64,000 nt of DNA from Pochonia chlamydosporia 170 (lineage: Eukaryota; Ascomycota; Sordariomycetes; Hypocreales; Clavicipitaceae), in assembly GCF_001653235.2 (NCBI RefSeq), contig NC_035790.1:1860001-1924000 (forward strand), read 5' to 3'. Within the stretch, counting starts at the first letter, position 1; each line of letters opens with the position of its first letter. The notes below the pieces were generated by a model. It did no database searches, was not told the origin of the DNA, and was given only the letters and a program-made list of their open reading frames with translations. The position numbers were made by a program, and so were the translations under genes. This document shows, in pieces, positions 54,632-64,000 of this stretch.

Positions 54632-57600
54632 GGCGCATTGCTTTCACAATGACTGAGGTGCGAGCGCCGATGGAATCCTCAGCCGGCCCAGAAAATGGCC
54701 AGGATAGCTGTGCTTTTGCGGTTCTGAAAAGGTATAGGATATTTGGGTGATAAGGATGGGTGCCTGGCGAAGCTCGCAAGGTCCTGGCTCTGGCTGTGTC
54801 GCAAACGAGATGTTGGTGAGCTAAGCTGCCTACCACTGATCAAGCGAGCATCAAATGTGAATTAGATTGATTGATGGAATGTGCCACAACCCCCCAGGCC
54901 AGGTCTCTATTGAGGAAATGGACAGCCACAAACAGACAACCGAATGAGGCGGCGCAAGGGGCGGGGCAGGTCGTGGCTCCAGTCTCCAGTCTCCTCGTAA
55001 ATGAGAGTCTGGTGCTGCTTTTCCTTCCGAGCGGCCGTGCCAGCAGACAAGAGAAGAGCCAATGTGATGACTCCGTCGTGGTTGGATTGACACCAGACAG
55101 AAAGAGGTGAACACCAGGGTAAGATCCCAGCACCAGCCTGGCTAGCGCCGTCGTTTGGATGGAGGACGATGCAGGGATTGCGTGACACGCAACAGATGCA
55201 GGAGAGGTTTGATGAGATGTGTATGAGAAGTATGTAACTTCGTGCTTCTCTCTGGGATGGCACAGTCCAACGGAATATGCAACCTAGGCATCAATGATGA
55301 TTGAAAATATTTTGTCTGGTGAGCTGCATCCGATGTCCGGTGGCCAATGCAACGCCCACTCCTTTGAGTTGGAGTAATTCCTCTATGCTACTCGGCAAGC
55401 AACTAGCACAGGGACCAAGCTTTGTTTCTGTGGAAGGAGAGTGGGTGGGTGGGACACGAATGTGCAATACTGTACCAGAATTAAAAGGTGAATTGATGTC
55501 GATGCTGGGTGCGTATATGAATGAGTAGTGTTTCCTGCAACAAGGCTGGTTTTAACCCCAAGACCAGCCGACCACGAGAGAAGAAAGAAAACAAGGCTGA
55601 GGCCTCGAGGGCGGAATGGGAAACGGTGCAGACCGGTCAACTGTTGGAAGAGGACAAATTAGTAACAACATTCGAGGGACAAGGAAGGATAGAGCGAGCA
55701 GTCTGGTGACGGAAGCTCTTGTTGCGGTCTCTTATTGACCATGGGAATCCCATGTTTCCAAACAGCGAGGCAGAGGTGGGAGGGCGCCACCATTGGCGGG
55801 GTTCAAATGTCAAGTTTCTGAACTGTCCACGAATTTGGCCCATGAAATCCTACAGTCGTCATTGGATAGAAGGTAGTCCTGTCTTGGTGTAATTGAAATT
55901 GCCAGACGTCGTGAACGGAACAACCCATACTCGGGGACATCACAAGCTTGGAGGTGGGAGGTTGGAGCTTGGTGCTTGCACTTGACAGATCGCATGTCAG
56001 CACCTTCCGTCTTTCACATATCAATTGATTACCCGAACCATCGGAGTTAGCTCCATGTGCGTATGCTACAGGAACATGGACCAGACGGCAGGAGCGAAGG
56101 AACCAGACAATAGGTACATGTAACAATGTTTGATGTCAGGATACAGGTTGGTCGATAGCAGTTGTTAGTTTGCGGCTCGATACTTGTAGGACGGCAGACG
56201 GCGTAGAAGAAGAACAAAAACAGCACCACAATACGTGAAACGATTTGAAACGCGCAACTAGAGCCCCAGCCATTATTAACCTTCCAATTCTAATATCTGT
56301 GCTGTCAACTTCTGCACTTTGCATGCACGTGTGCCTTGCTTCCCCATGTCTTCAGCAAGACCAGACCACCCAAAATGTCGGAGGGTCCATGGCTCCCTGG
56401 ACGCCGGGGCTTCGGGAGCCAAGGCCGGAACGGATGTCCATGTTTGCATCTCATCACTGAGAGTGAGCCTCTGGCCAATGTTGATGGCCAGCGTCTTGCT
56501 TCTTGTCAAGAACGACATACATTTCCGACACGCTTCTACCATCAGCGCTTACGAATGGGCTCCGGTTATCGCCTAGCCGCGGCTAGCCAATTTCTATTCA
56601 GCCTTCAATGTCCATTTCGCTTTCTAACAAGACTGACCAAACACACACCGGGTACCAATGACCCGCGAACTGCGGAGCTTCGTCTTCAATCATCACAGAA
56701 CGGCGATAAGACTGTTGTGCGATTGGTTGCCAGACCAGTTGATGACGAGCTTGCCACTTAATAGGGTTTATGGCTTACGCTCATCACCTCCACCAGCACA
56801 GAGAAGCTTCACTTGCGGCTTCAAGGCCGCCCATTGGACTTTGTATCCATGCAGCTTGACTCGTCCAGCAAAATGGGAGGACAGGACAAGCAAACCAAGT
56901 TCAAGAATGGACAGCCCAATTTGGCTGAGACTGGAGGTGGAGAAATGCATTTCAATACTTGTGGCTGTCACCTTTGGTGTCGTGGACTTTGACTACATTG
57001 TTAGTATTGCAATGACAGAATCCAGGCTTTCCACGTGGCAATGATTTACAATTCCTTCGAACTGAAACGAATGGTTTGAAGCAGCAATGTTTGTTGAGGG
57101 GTTGATTGACAACTGCCGATGTCCACAGTTGCTGTTAAAGGCGGTGCTTCGTTCCTGAGGGTAGGGGGGGATCACCGGTTGCCCCAAAGCTGGAAAGTAA
57201 TTAAAGCCCTGACACCCGCGGATTTGGAGCAACAGTTGTGTCAGATGTGTGTAGTGAGCTGTGAGGTGCAATGCAGGAGTTCCAGCATGCAGAGATCCTT
57301 GACCTAAGACACACGTAAAGGAATGGAATCACTGACCACCGTTGAACAATCCTGGATCTTGTGGATCTACGAGCAAGCTAGTGCTCCCGAGGATTGCTTC
57401 CTAGCGTGCTCTTATTGCGTTCATCAGTGATCAGTTGGATGGATTTGTGTGTTGCCGACCCTCTTTGAGCTTCTCGGCATCCAAATATGCATCTTTTCCA
57501 TCTTGGACAGGGTCTCTGTGACCCTGTCCTGGCAATGGCGGTCTGGTGTCGCTGCGCTGTTCCGAAGGTTGCGCTTGGATTTTCTACCCCAGCCAAGCGA

Positions 57601-58840
57601 TGCGACGTCGGAACGTCACCTGTGCCTTAATTGAGCAAATTTGTTGCTGCTGGGAATAATATGTGTGTTTGTCGAGTGGGAAAACGAAAGCCAGGCTTGC
57701 CATTTAGTAACAGTGCCATCAGCAATGTTAAGGACTTGAACCATGATAAACCACGAGCTTCAGCATCAATTCAGATGTGGAGAGAGGGATGCTGCTGCTT
57801 ACCTTGCAAAAGTGCGGCGGCTCGTCTTCGTCCACCCACTTTCTGATATTCCCTCCATTGTAGTCAGTCAGCCAGCCAAGCCCTACACTTCCGTTCCCTT
57901 GCTCTCGAGTCTCGAGCTTCGGTCGTCAGAATGTCAAAGCCTGGCTGCCCGTTTGGGTTGTAGAGACTGGTGGAAGTGTGGACTTGGAGCCTTGGGTGCA
58001 TGGGTCCAGGCTCCTCACCCGCACATGTGCACTGTCGCATTCCGTGCCAATCAGCAATTGCCCTGCCTGCCATCCGCCACCAGTTGCTCTTTCCCAAGCC
58101 GGCTCCTCCCCCCCCCCCCCTCTTCCCAGCGTCTCCAGGTCTTTTGTCCCTCAGAGGGGCTCTCATGCTGACAAGGACCTGGTCATCCAGATGCATGAAG
58201 ACCCTCCATGTCCACGTCCACATCCACGTCTGGTCTGGTCTTTTCTGTACCACCACCAAGCTCCACGTCCATTGACTGACTACGGTGCACACACTTCACA
58301 TCATCCTGAGTCGCAACCCCTCGGCCACTCTTTTACTTCCTCTCACGACCTTCGCCCGTCCGTCGATCCATCCAGAACATATAGTGGTCATTGACTACGG
58401 CTATAGTACTTTAGTTACTTGTTAGTTCGCCGCCATAGTTTTCCACTGTCTGGGAAACCCGAGTCTAAACCTTGTCGCTCCCCGCAACCGTAACTATTCG
58501 ACTCGTGTGCCACCGCTCGCGCCTCACTCGAATTGCGACAAGGAGTTGACATTGACATCAACAAAATATTACCTGACTGCAGTGAAACTTGGGTTGTAGC
58601 TCGGTGTTTTCCGCCACGCTCTGCCCGATCAGTTTCCGTCTGTCTATCTTGAAGACCCACGACCTACGTTACTCGACTGGACCAGTCGCACAGGGTTTAT
58701 TGCGTAACCCATCGTGACAGTCACGGGCGTTCACATACGGCTCACTAGAGCTTTTTTTTTTTCTTTGCGAAAGTACGTCTAGTTATCAACGTACATGCTC
58801 TCGAGACAAGCAGCCTCCAAACAGCTTGAAGGATTCTGTG
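54632..58840. other. 4.2-kb gene-free region between two divergent Zn2Cys6 regulators
   Basis: Should hold both promoters and probably long leaders. ORFs are short and overlap on both strands. A CT-rich stretch, repeated TCCACG/TCCACA units and TCTGGTCTGGTC occur near 58.2 kb, and a T tract near 58.75 kb. No RNA gene was recognised. Confidence 0.5.
58207..58240 (+). repeat. TCCACR repeat followed by TCTGGTCTGGTC
   Basis: Short degenerate TCCAyG/CCACrT units run directly into the dispersed TCTGGT motif about 0.6 kb upstream of the second regulator. Confidence 0.6.
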
Positions 58841-61759
58841 ATGGATCCAGCAAGCATCTTCAGGCAAGGCCTCGGTTCTGTCCCGTCTCGTTCAAACCAA
58901 CCATATACAGCACAATATCAGAGAGCCAAAGGACCGAATGACGACCTTTCCGACGATGATGGCTCAGCTCAACGCGTTGCTCACACACTAACAGCCTGCT
59001 GCCGCTGCCGTCAGGTATTGCCCACCTAGCACCCTGGCGTGTCAAAGGCCACAATGGACCCAATAAGTTACGGTCAGACTAACAATTTTCAATAGCGTAA
59101 AACACGCTGCGATCCTTCTTTGCCCCGATGTTTGCCTTGTGAGAGGTCTGGGTCAATATGTGAATATTTGGATACCGCCAAAGGGAAGAAGATTAACCGC
59201 TACTATGTCATCAAGCTTCAAGACAAGGTGAGGGCACTCGAGGCTGAGCTGGCCCAGTATACCGACGACGGAAATGACTATCCTAAAACTACCGAAGACA
59301 TTGTTCGTCCTGGTGGCATGATTCGCCTCAAAGCAAGTGACGAAACGTCCAGATATCTGGGGCCAAGCAGCGGCATTGCTATGACTAGGCTGTTGATGGA
59401 GGAGGCCAAGCGGTACACGGCGTCCAACCGTATATCTGATCTTATACCCGAGGTTAGAGCTAGAGGCCAAGCCCGGATGCAATCCATTCAGATGACAGGG
59501 CCTCCCAGCGGGAGGAAGAAGAGCTATCCCATGCTGAGTGAGCGTCCTGCTGATGGTCTACCATCTCGAACAACCATGGATAGGCTTATTGAGTTGTTCA
59601 TTCAAAAATGTACGTTGTATACTTTCGGGTCCCTGAAACAAATCAATGTCTCAAAGGGTATACTGACTCGTCTTTTAGCGCAAGTATTTTGGCCCGTCCT
59701 CCACGAGAAAATTTTCGAGAAGGATGTGGAAGCAGTCTACAATGGAGACGAAGACCCATACAAAAACTTTGTTGTTCGAATGGTTATTGCTATCGCCCTA
59801 CAAAAGTTTGATTCACAATATGCAGGATTGGCGGACAGCTACTATTTAGCTGCTATGAAATATGCCGAAGCCGTCATTCGGCCCAAGGATCTCAACACCT
59901 TGCAGTGCTTAGTCCTAATCGGCCATTATTCGCTTCTGACGCCCACGAGAACACCAGTGTATTACGTTATCGGCCTTGCAACGCGAATCTGTCAACAGGA
60001 GGGCTTAACAGATGAGCAGACAATCACCGCAGGATATAATATTAATGCTCAAACAATCGACTTACGTCGACGCCTGGTATGGATTATAGCAGTTATGGAC
60101 TTTGGTTTATCTTATCATATGGGAAGACCCAGTGGATTTGCAACAGGGAACGACAAGCTGGACGTGTCTATTTTCTCCACAGCTGATGACGAGCACATCA
60201 CGGTGAATGGAATCAGTGCTGGCGCTCCCAGTCCACGAAAAACTTTCGCTGCCCACTTCTACAAATCAAGGGAACTACAAACAGAAATCCGAAGAACTCT
60301 GTATGAGCAGAAGCGGCCAGAACCGAACAACGATTCGCATCCGTGGTACGGCGCCATAGAAAGGAAGCTGAAGACTTGGGTGGATGGTGCGCCTGACCAG
60401 CCGCAATGGAGCCCTTCCTGGTATGTGATTGAATGGCGAGATGCTTTGAAACAGTTCTGTACTAACGGATAAACCAGGTTCGCAAATTTTTATCATCACA
60501 CTCGCGTAGTTCTCTACCGCCCCTCACCACAGGTTCCCGTGCCATCCGCTAGGGCAGCTGCGCTCTGCTTTGACAGCTCTGCGTTTGTTATCAATCTGAC
60601 AGAAAAGCAAATGAGCAGTGCATTCTTCAGCATCACTTGGGTGCTGCTGCTAATGCTCACATCATGTTTAAATGCTCTGCTATGGTCGACGTCGTACCCC
60701 GAGGTTCGTCAATCACACCCTCGACAGGAGGTAGAGGAGCTCGTAACTAGGGCGCTGGCATGCCTCGACAAGTGCGCTGAGAGATGGCCTGGCACCGGCT
60801 ACACATCTCAGCTATACAGCATCATATCCAAGACTTGTTTGCAAAGCTACGACAGAGTACCTGACAGCCAACAGCCAGTGTTCTCGTTTGCCAGTCCGTC
60901 ATCTGTCACTGAGCCACAATCGTCGCCTGAGAGTTATGCACCGACTGCGACTTCTCAGCAACTTCCTTACTTGAATCCCCCTCAATTCGGGTTTGTGTTT
61001 GATTCATCTCCGGAATCAATGAATACGTACACGTTTGATCCAAATTACCCACCGCCCCAGCCGACCTTTAGATCTAACTCGATCTTTCGTAACCCGGCAA
61101 CTGATGGCAGTGGGAGGAGGTTCTCTTACTTCCCACCCGAAGGAGCACCTGAAGATGTTGCGCAATCTGCTGCACCTTCTTCCGTGGACCCGTCAAAGCA
61201 GATTCCCACGCCGCCTGAGTCGATACCAACAGGTACCCTATCGGCTGCTACTCCTAGCACGACCTTGTCACCGCAAAACCTTCCGCTACAGACATCTGGT
61301 CTATCTGATGCTGCGTCCGCACCCCGTGTGGTGCCTATGAATGACCCCGTGTCGCCGCCTCAAGGCGGGCAGGCAACGCAAGTAACGCCGAATTTCACCA
61401 CAGCCCGACCATCCGTGCCTCAACGACCCTTACCAGTTGCCACGTCTTCTGCAGACTGGTTCTCTCCTCCAGCCCCCTTCATTTCGCCATACAACTTTGG
61501 GCCCATGACCAGCAACTTTTTCAACGATGCAATGCCCAACAATTTTGCCGAGACACCAACGGGTAGCCTCGGCGGATTGCAGAACATACCTACCGGTTTT
61601 GATGGCGCAGGACAATACGGCTTTCTTCCTGGGAGACAAGGTAGTCTGACGCACTCTCAACAGTTGGAACTGATGAATGCCTTGGAAACAGAAGGCGTGG
61701 GTGATATTGATGCCTTTTTGAGCGCCGGAAACAACATGGCTGATGTCAGATGGTACTAG
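58841..61759 (+). CDS. Zn2Cys6 fungal-specific transcription factor (903 aa)
   Basis: Nuclear regulator of the Gal4 class. Four exons: 58841-59014, 59096-59609, 59679-60420 and 60478-61759, giving 903 residues. The zinc cluster spans the first splice site: CCRCRQRKTRCDPSLPRCLP then CERSGSIC (CX2CX6CX6CX2CX6C). A coiled coil follows (YYVIKLQDKVRALEAELAQY). The MHR domain starts near RLIELFIQK; later segments include FWPVLHEKIFEKDVEAVYNG, PVYYVIGLATRICQQEGLTD and LRRRLVWIIAVMDFGLSYHM. Its position far N-terminal of a long Pro/Ser/Gln-rich tail is normal for the class. Intron 2 (59610-59678) is 69 nt with no stop, so it is invisible to ORF calling. Start: the ATG of MDPASIFRQG; upstream only TTG is in frame. 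I cannot assign a pathway. Confidence 0.88.
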
Positions 61760-62207
61760 TCGTATGAACTATGAGGGTTTCATCAGGCGAAGCGTGGTGT
61801 GAATGGACAGTATTCATCTCTCGGATTGTTTGCTATTGGTCTACGCGATGATGATTGGTCTGGCGTTATAGACCTTTCCTTCTTCTTTTTCTTATGGATA
61901 TGCGATTTTTGGGAATGCAATGGGCGTCTGTTGGACAGAAGGGGGTATTGATATATATACCCATCATAGCGTAAAGAATCAAGCACGATGTATAACAATT
62001 CATTGACCTTACAAAAGCGGAGTGTGTGTTACGTTTTGACCAATGTTACATTCCAAGCGAGATCGCTGTGCTGAAACCTTTCAAGGACGTGGTCACTGTT
62101 ATCGTAGAAGTCGAGAAAGTAGAGGCCCTGGGGATGAGCATGTTAGATCTATAACGCTACGAACGCTTTAAAAGGCCCCAAACATCATCGGCTTTCTGAG
62201 CCGACTT
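61760..62207. other. Intergenic region between convergent regulator and TPR-like orphan
   Basis: 0.45 kb with both 3' ends, and a TATATATA stretch near 61950. No gene was seen. Confidence 0.5.
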
Positions 62208-64000
62208 TTACTCATTGATGTGCAACTTCTCCACGTCTGCCTCCACGCCGTTAAGTCTGACGCCCGATTTCTTTGGCCGCCTCTTTCTCTTTGCTGTGCT
62301 AGGTACTATTGGGGCATGGAGTGTCCATTTTACGATGGCAGCCGATCTCTCCGTAAGGAAAGGATACTCCTTTGAGTCTTCATCAGTGTTCCAATCCGGA
62401 GAGGGGTCGTGTTTGAAAGACGATCTAGGTCGTTGCAATGGGGCGAGTCCGCCAGGTGGGTTATTGGTGTCCTCTTGAGATGGCTTCTCTAGGAGTTTAC
62501 TGTTCTCATCTTCGGGTGTCGAGATGGCTGCTTGACTGTCCTTTAAGAGAGATGCAGCGGCTGAGGAAAGTGACTCATGTGCGTTCTTCTCATTCACTGA
62601 TGGCGGTGTGCAGAGAGTTTCCCAGGTTGAGACGAGGGACAGCCGTTTAGTTCGTCGAAGGACTTTCACCCAGTCGGATCGAGCTGGGGATCTGCAAGCC
62701 TTAAATATGGGAAACCCGTCACAGAGTCGCACGAGGCGAGCAACCATGTAGGCATGGCGCTGAAGCTCCTTGGTTGATGTTTGCACCAGGCAGTGACAGA
62801 GGAGTAGGGCGTGAAGAGCTTCAGTTAGAAGGGGATGGTATGTGACTAATTCGCTTGTGTTTGGTTCCGGGAGACGTTGACCGGTACTGTTGATTTCGCT
62901 CACCTCCTCAAGAGGGTAAGCGGGAAGGTCTGGTGGCGGCACAGCCGCGAAAAGAACGGATAGGGGGTATACGCTGTGGTTTTTGAGAGGTTTGTTGGAT
63001 TCGTGTGACCTGGTAGGTTTACGAACACCCTTTGATACCTGATTCATGCGGTAGTTAAACTCAGTGATAACTGCTATTGGCAGATTGGGTGAGTAGTCGA
63101 AGTGTGAGAGAAAGGTTGTATAGTCCTTTAATGCTCGCTTGGCCAGATTTTTTACGAGCCTGCGGGACTCAAGTTGCTCTTTTGGTATTTCTTGTACGTC
63201 TTTCGGTCCGGTGGAGGTTTGGACAGGATACCCAATCTCAGGCGCAACTGTTTGGTCTGGTGGTGAGGGGTCTATGCTGTTGTCAACATGTCGACAAGCC
63301 ATGATGATGTAGACAGACGCGCGTTGAAAGAGTAGTTGCGCTACAAGGCCACGGGGCTGATCTTGATCTGAAGTAGAAATATCGTGATTCCTTGTGCTAT
63401 TGCGGGTAGTAGACTGTTCATAACCATTCCCTAGCGAACCCGAGCCACGAGGCTGGCCGTGATATCTCGACAGATTGAGTGCTTCCGTGAGATCAGCCAC
63501 CGCTCCTTCAAAATCCTCTCGAAACACCTTGACTGCTGCTCGGGTGCGAAGTGCCTCTGCTTGACCATGATTCGACTCGATGAGATCCGTCAAGGGCTGC
63601 AAGCTTGTCGTCTCTACCAATTTCTTAGAGGGAATCTTTTCGTGGAAGAAGTGGACGTATTTCGCGTGAAGATCCTGGCGATTCTGCTGCAGAACTAAAT
63701 CACCAACTTCTTCCAGAGCAGAGCTACTCTGCATCGTCAAGACACTGCAAGCTACTTCGTCCAGTCGATATGCGTCTGCAAGTCTTTGGCAGGCCACCTC
63801 TCGCATCTTCCGTCGTCTCTCCTTGCTCAGTTTCGAGCCACGCCCGAGGGAATGAAAGTTTGGAGTTGCCCCGTTCACGTTGACGAGGGTTGACGGAGAC
63901 AGGCCATTAGCTGCCCCTACAGCAAGGGCGGTTGCTTTGTCGACGCCTTCGCGAATTTTGAAAACATCAGATACAACTGCAAGGTCAAGTGGGCGTGGCT
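62208..64000 (-). CDS. Orphan protein with TPR-like helical segments, 5' end outside the window
   Basis: The frame is open from the stop at 62208 to the window edge; the visible 597 codons therefore lack the true N-terminus. The most upstream residues read PRPLDLAVVSDVFKIREGVD and KATALAVGAANGLSPSTLVN. A region of paired helices follows: ALRTRAAVKVFREDFEGAVA then DLTEALNLSR, and later LLFQRASVYIIMACRHV and LAKRALKDYTTFLSHF, which have the alternating small/large pattern of tetratricopeptide repeats. C-terminal marks include LLTEALHALLLCHCLVQTS and SDWVKVLRRTKRLSLVSTWE, then an acidic disordered stretch and a basic motif AKRKRRPKKSGVRLNG that could be a nuclear signal. I do not recognise the family. 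Confidence 0.8.
   Translation of the reverse strand, partial: PRPLDLAVVSDVFKIREGVDKATALAVGAANGLSPSTLVNVNGATPNFHSLGRGSKLSKERRRKMREVACQRLADAYRLDEVACSVLTMQSSSALEEVGDLVLQQNRQDLHAKYVHFFHEKIPSKKLVETTSLQPLTDLIESNHGQAEALRTRAAVKVFREDFEGAVADLTEALNLSRYHGQPRGSGSLGNGYEQSTTRNSTRNHDISTSDQDQPRGLVAQLLFQRASVYIIMACRHVDNSIDPSPPDQTVAPEIGYPVQTSTGPKDVQEIPKEQLESRRLVKNLAKRALKDYTTFLSHFDYSPNLPIAVITEFNYRMNQVSKGVRKPTRSHESNKPLKNHSVYPLSVLFAAVPPPDLPAYPLEEVSEINSTGQRLPEPNTSELVTYHPLLTEALHALLLCHCLVQTSTKELQRHAYMVARLVRLCDGFPIFKACRSPARSDWVKVLRRTKRLSLVSTWETLCTPPSVNEKNAHESLSSAAASLLKDSQAAISTPEDENSKLLEKPSQEDTNNPPGGLAPLQRPRSSFKHDPSPDWNTDEDSKEYPFLTERSAAIVKWTLHAPIVPSTAKRKRRPKKSGVRLNGVEADVEKLHINE

Overview
The window is nuclear DNA of a filamentous ascomycete (Pezizomycotina). 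Short introns of about 50-165 bp with GT..AG borders, compact housekeeping genes, Zn2Cys6 regulators, a GH7 cellobiohydrolase with a C-terminal CBM1 and a PR-1-type secreted protein all point that way. The protein character suggests Sordariomycetes, probably Hypocreales; that placement is my inference from sequence style, not a search result. I see no rRNA, tRNA, CRISPR array, virus or intact transposon.

Layout: 1-14.8 kb is a conserved block: the 3' part of RPT1 (26S proteasome ATPase), an orphan Cys-rich protein, CYT1 (cytochrome c1) divergent from RNA1 (RanGAP), a Gln-rich orphan, PRE10 (20S proteasome alpha subunit), and POL5 (rDNA/ribosome-biogenesis factor). About 6.7 kb without a recognisable gene follows, leading into cdc25 (21.5-23.4 kb). 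At 24.8-35.5 kb there is an RNA-processing group: a CWF19L1/Drn1-type protein divergent from the giant UTP20, then ZIM17. At 36-39 kb lie a PR-1/CAP secreted protein and an aldo/keto reductase.

From 39 to 46.5 kb the window looks accessory: long gene-poor, partly AT-rich stretches, a spliced 99-residue single-helix membrane protein, a 464-residue orphan and an Fta2-type degenerate kinase. SFH1 (chromatin remodeller) and cbh1/cel7A follow. cbh1 has a TATA box, an XlnR/Xyr1-type GGCTAA and a close pair of CreA-type sites upstream. Two Zn2Cys6 regulators (52.3-54.6 kb minus, 58.8-61.8 kb plus) are divergently arranged around a 4.2 kb gene-free spacer. A 5'-partial orphan with TPR-like character closes the window.

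Most genes were re-modelled by hand: introns were placed so that the joined exons keep frame and family motifs, and starts were moved to true ATG codons. The most interesting non-coding signal is a recurrent TCTGGTCTGGT / ACCAGACCAGA motif clustered in the large intergenic regions, strongest upstream of cdc25. The best candidates for undescribed biology are the 40.9-45.9 kb trio of orphan, pseudokinase-like and small membrane proteins. No dedicated defence or biosynthetic system can be demonstrated from sequence alone.
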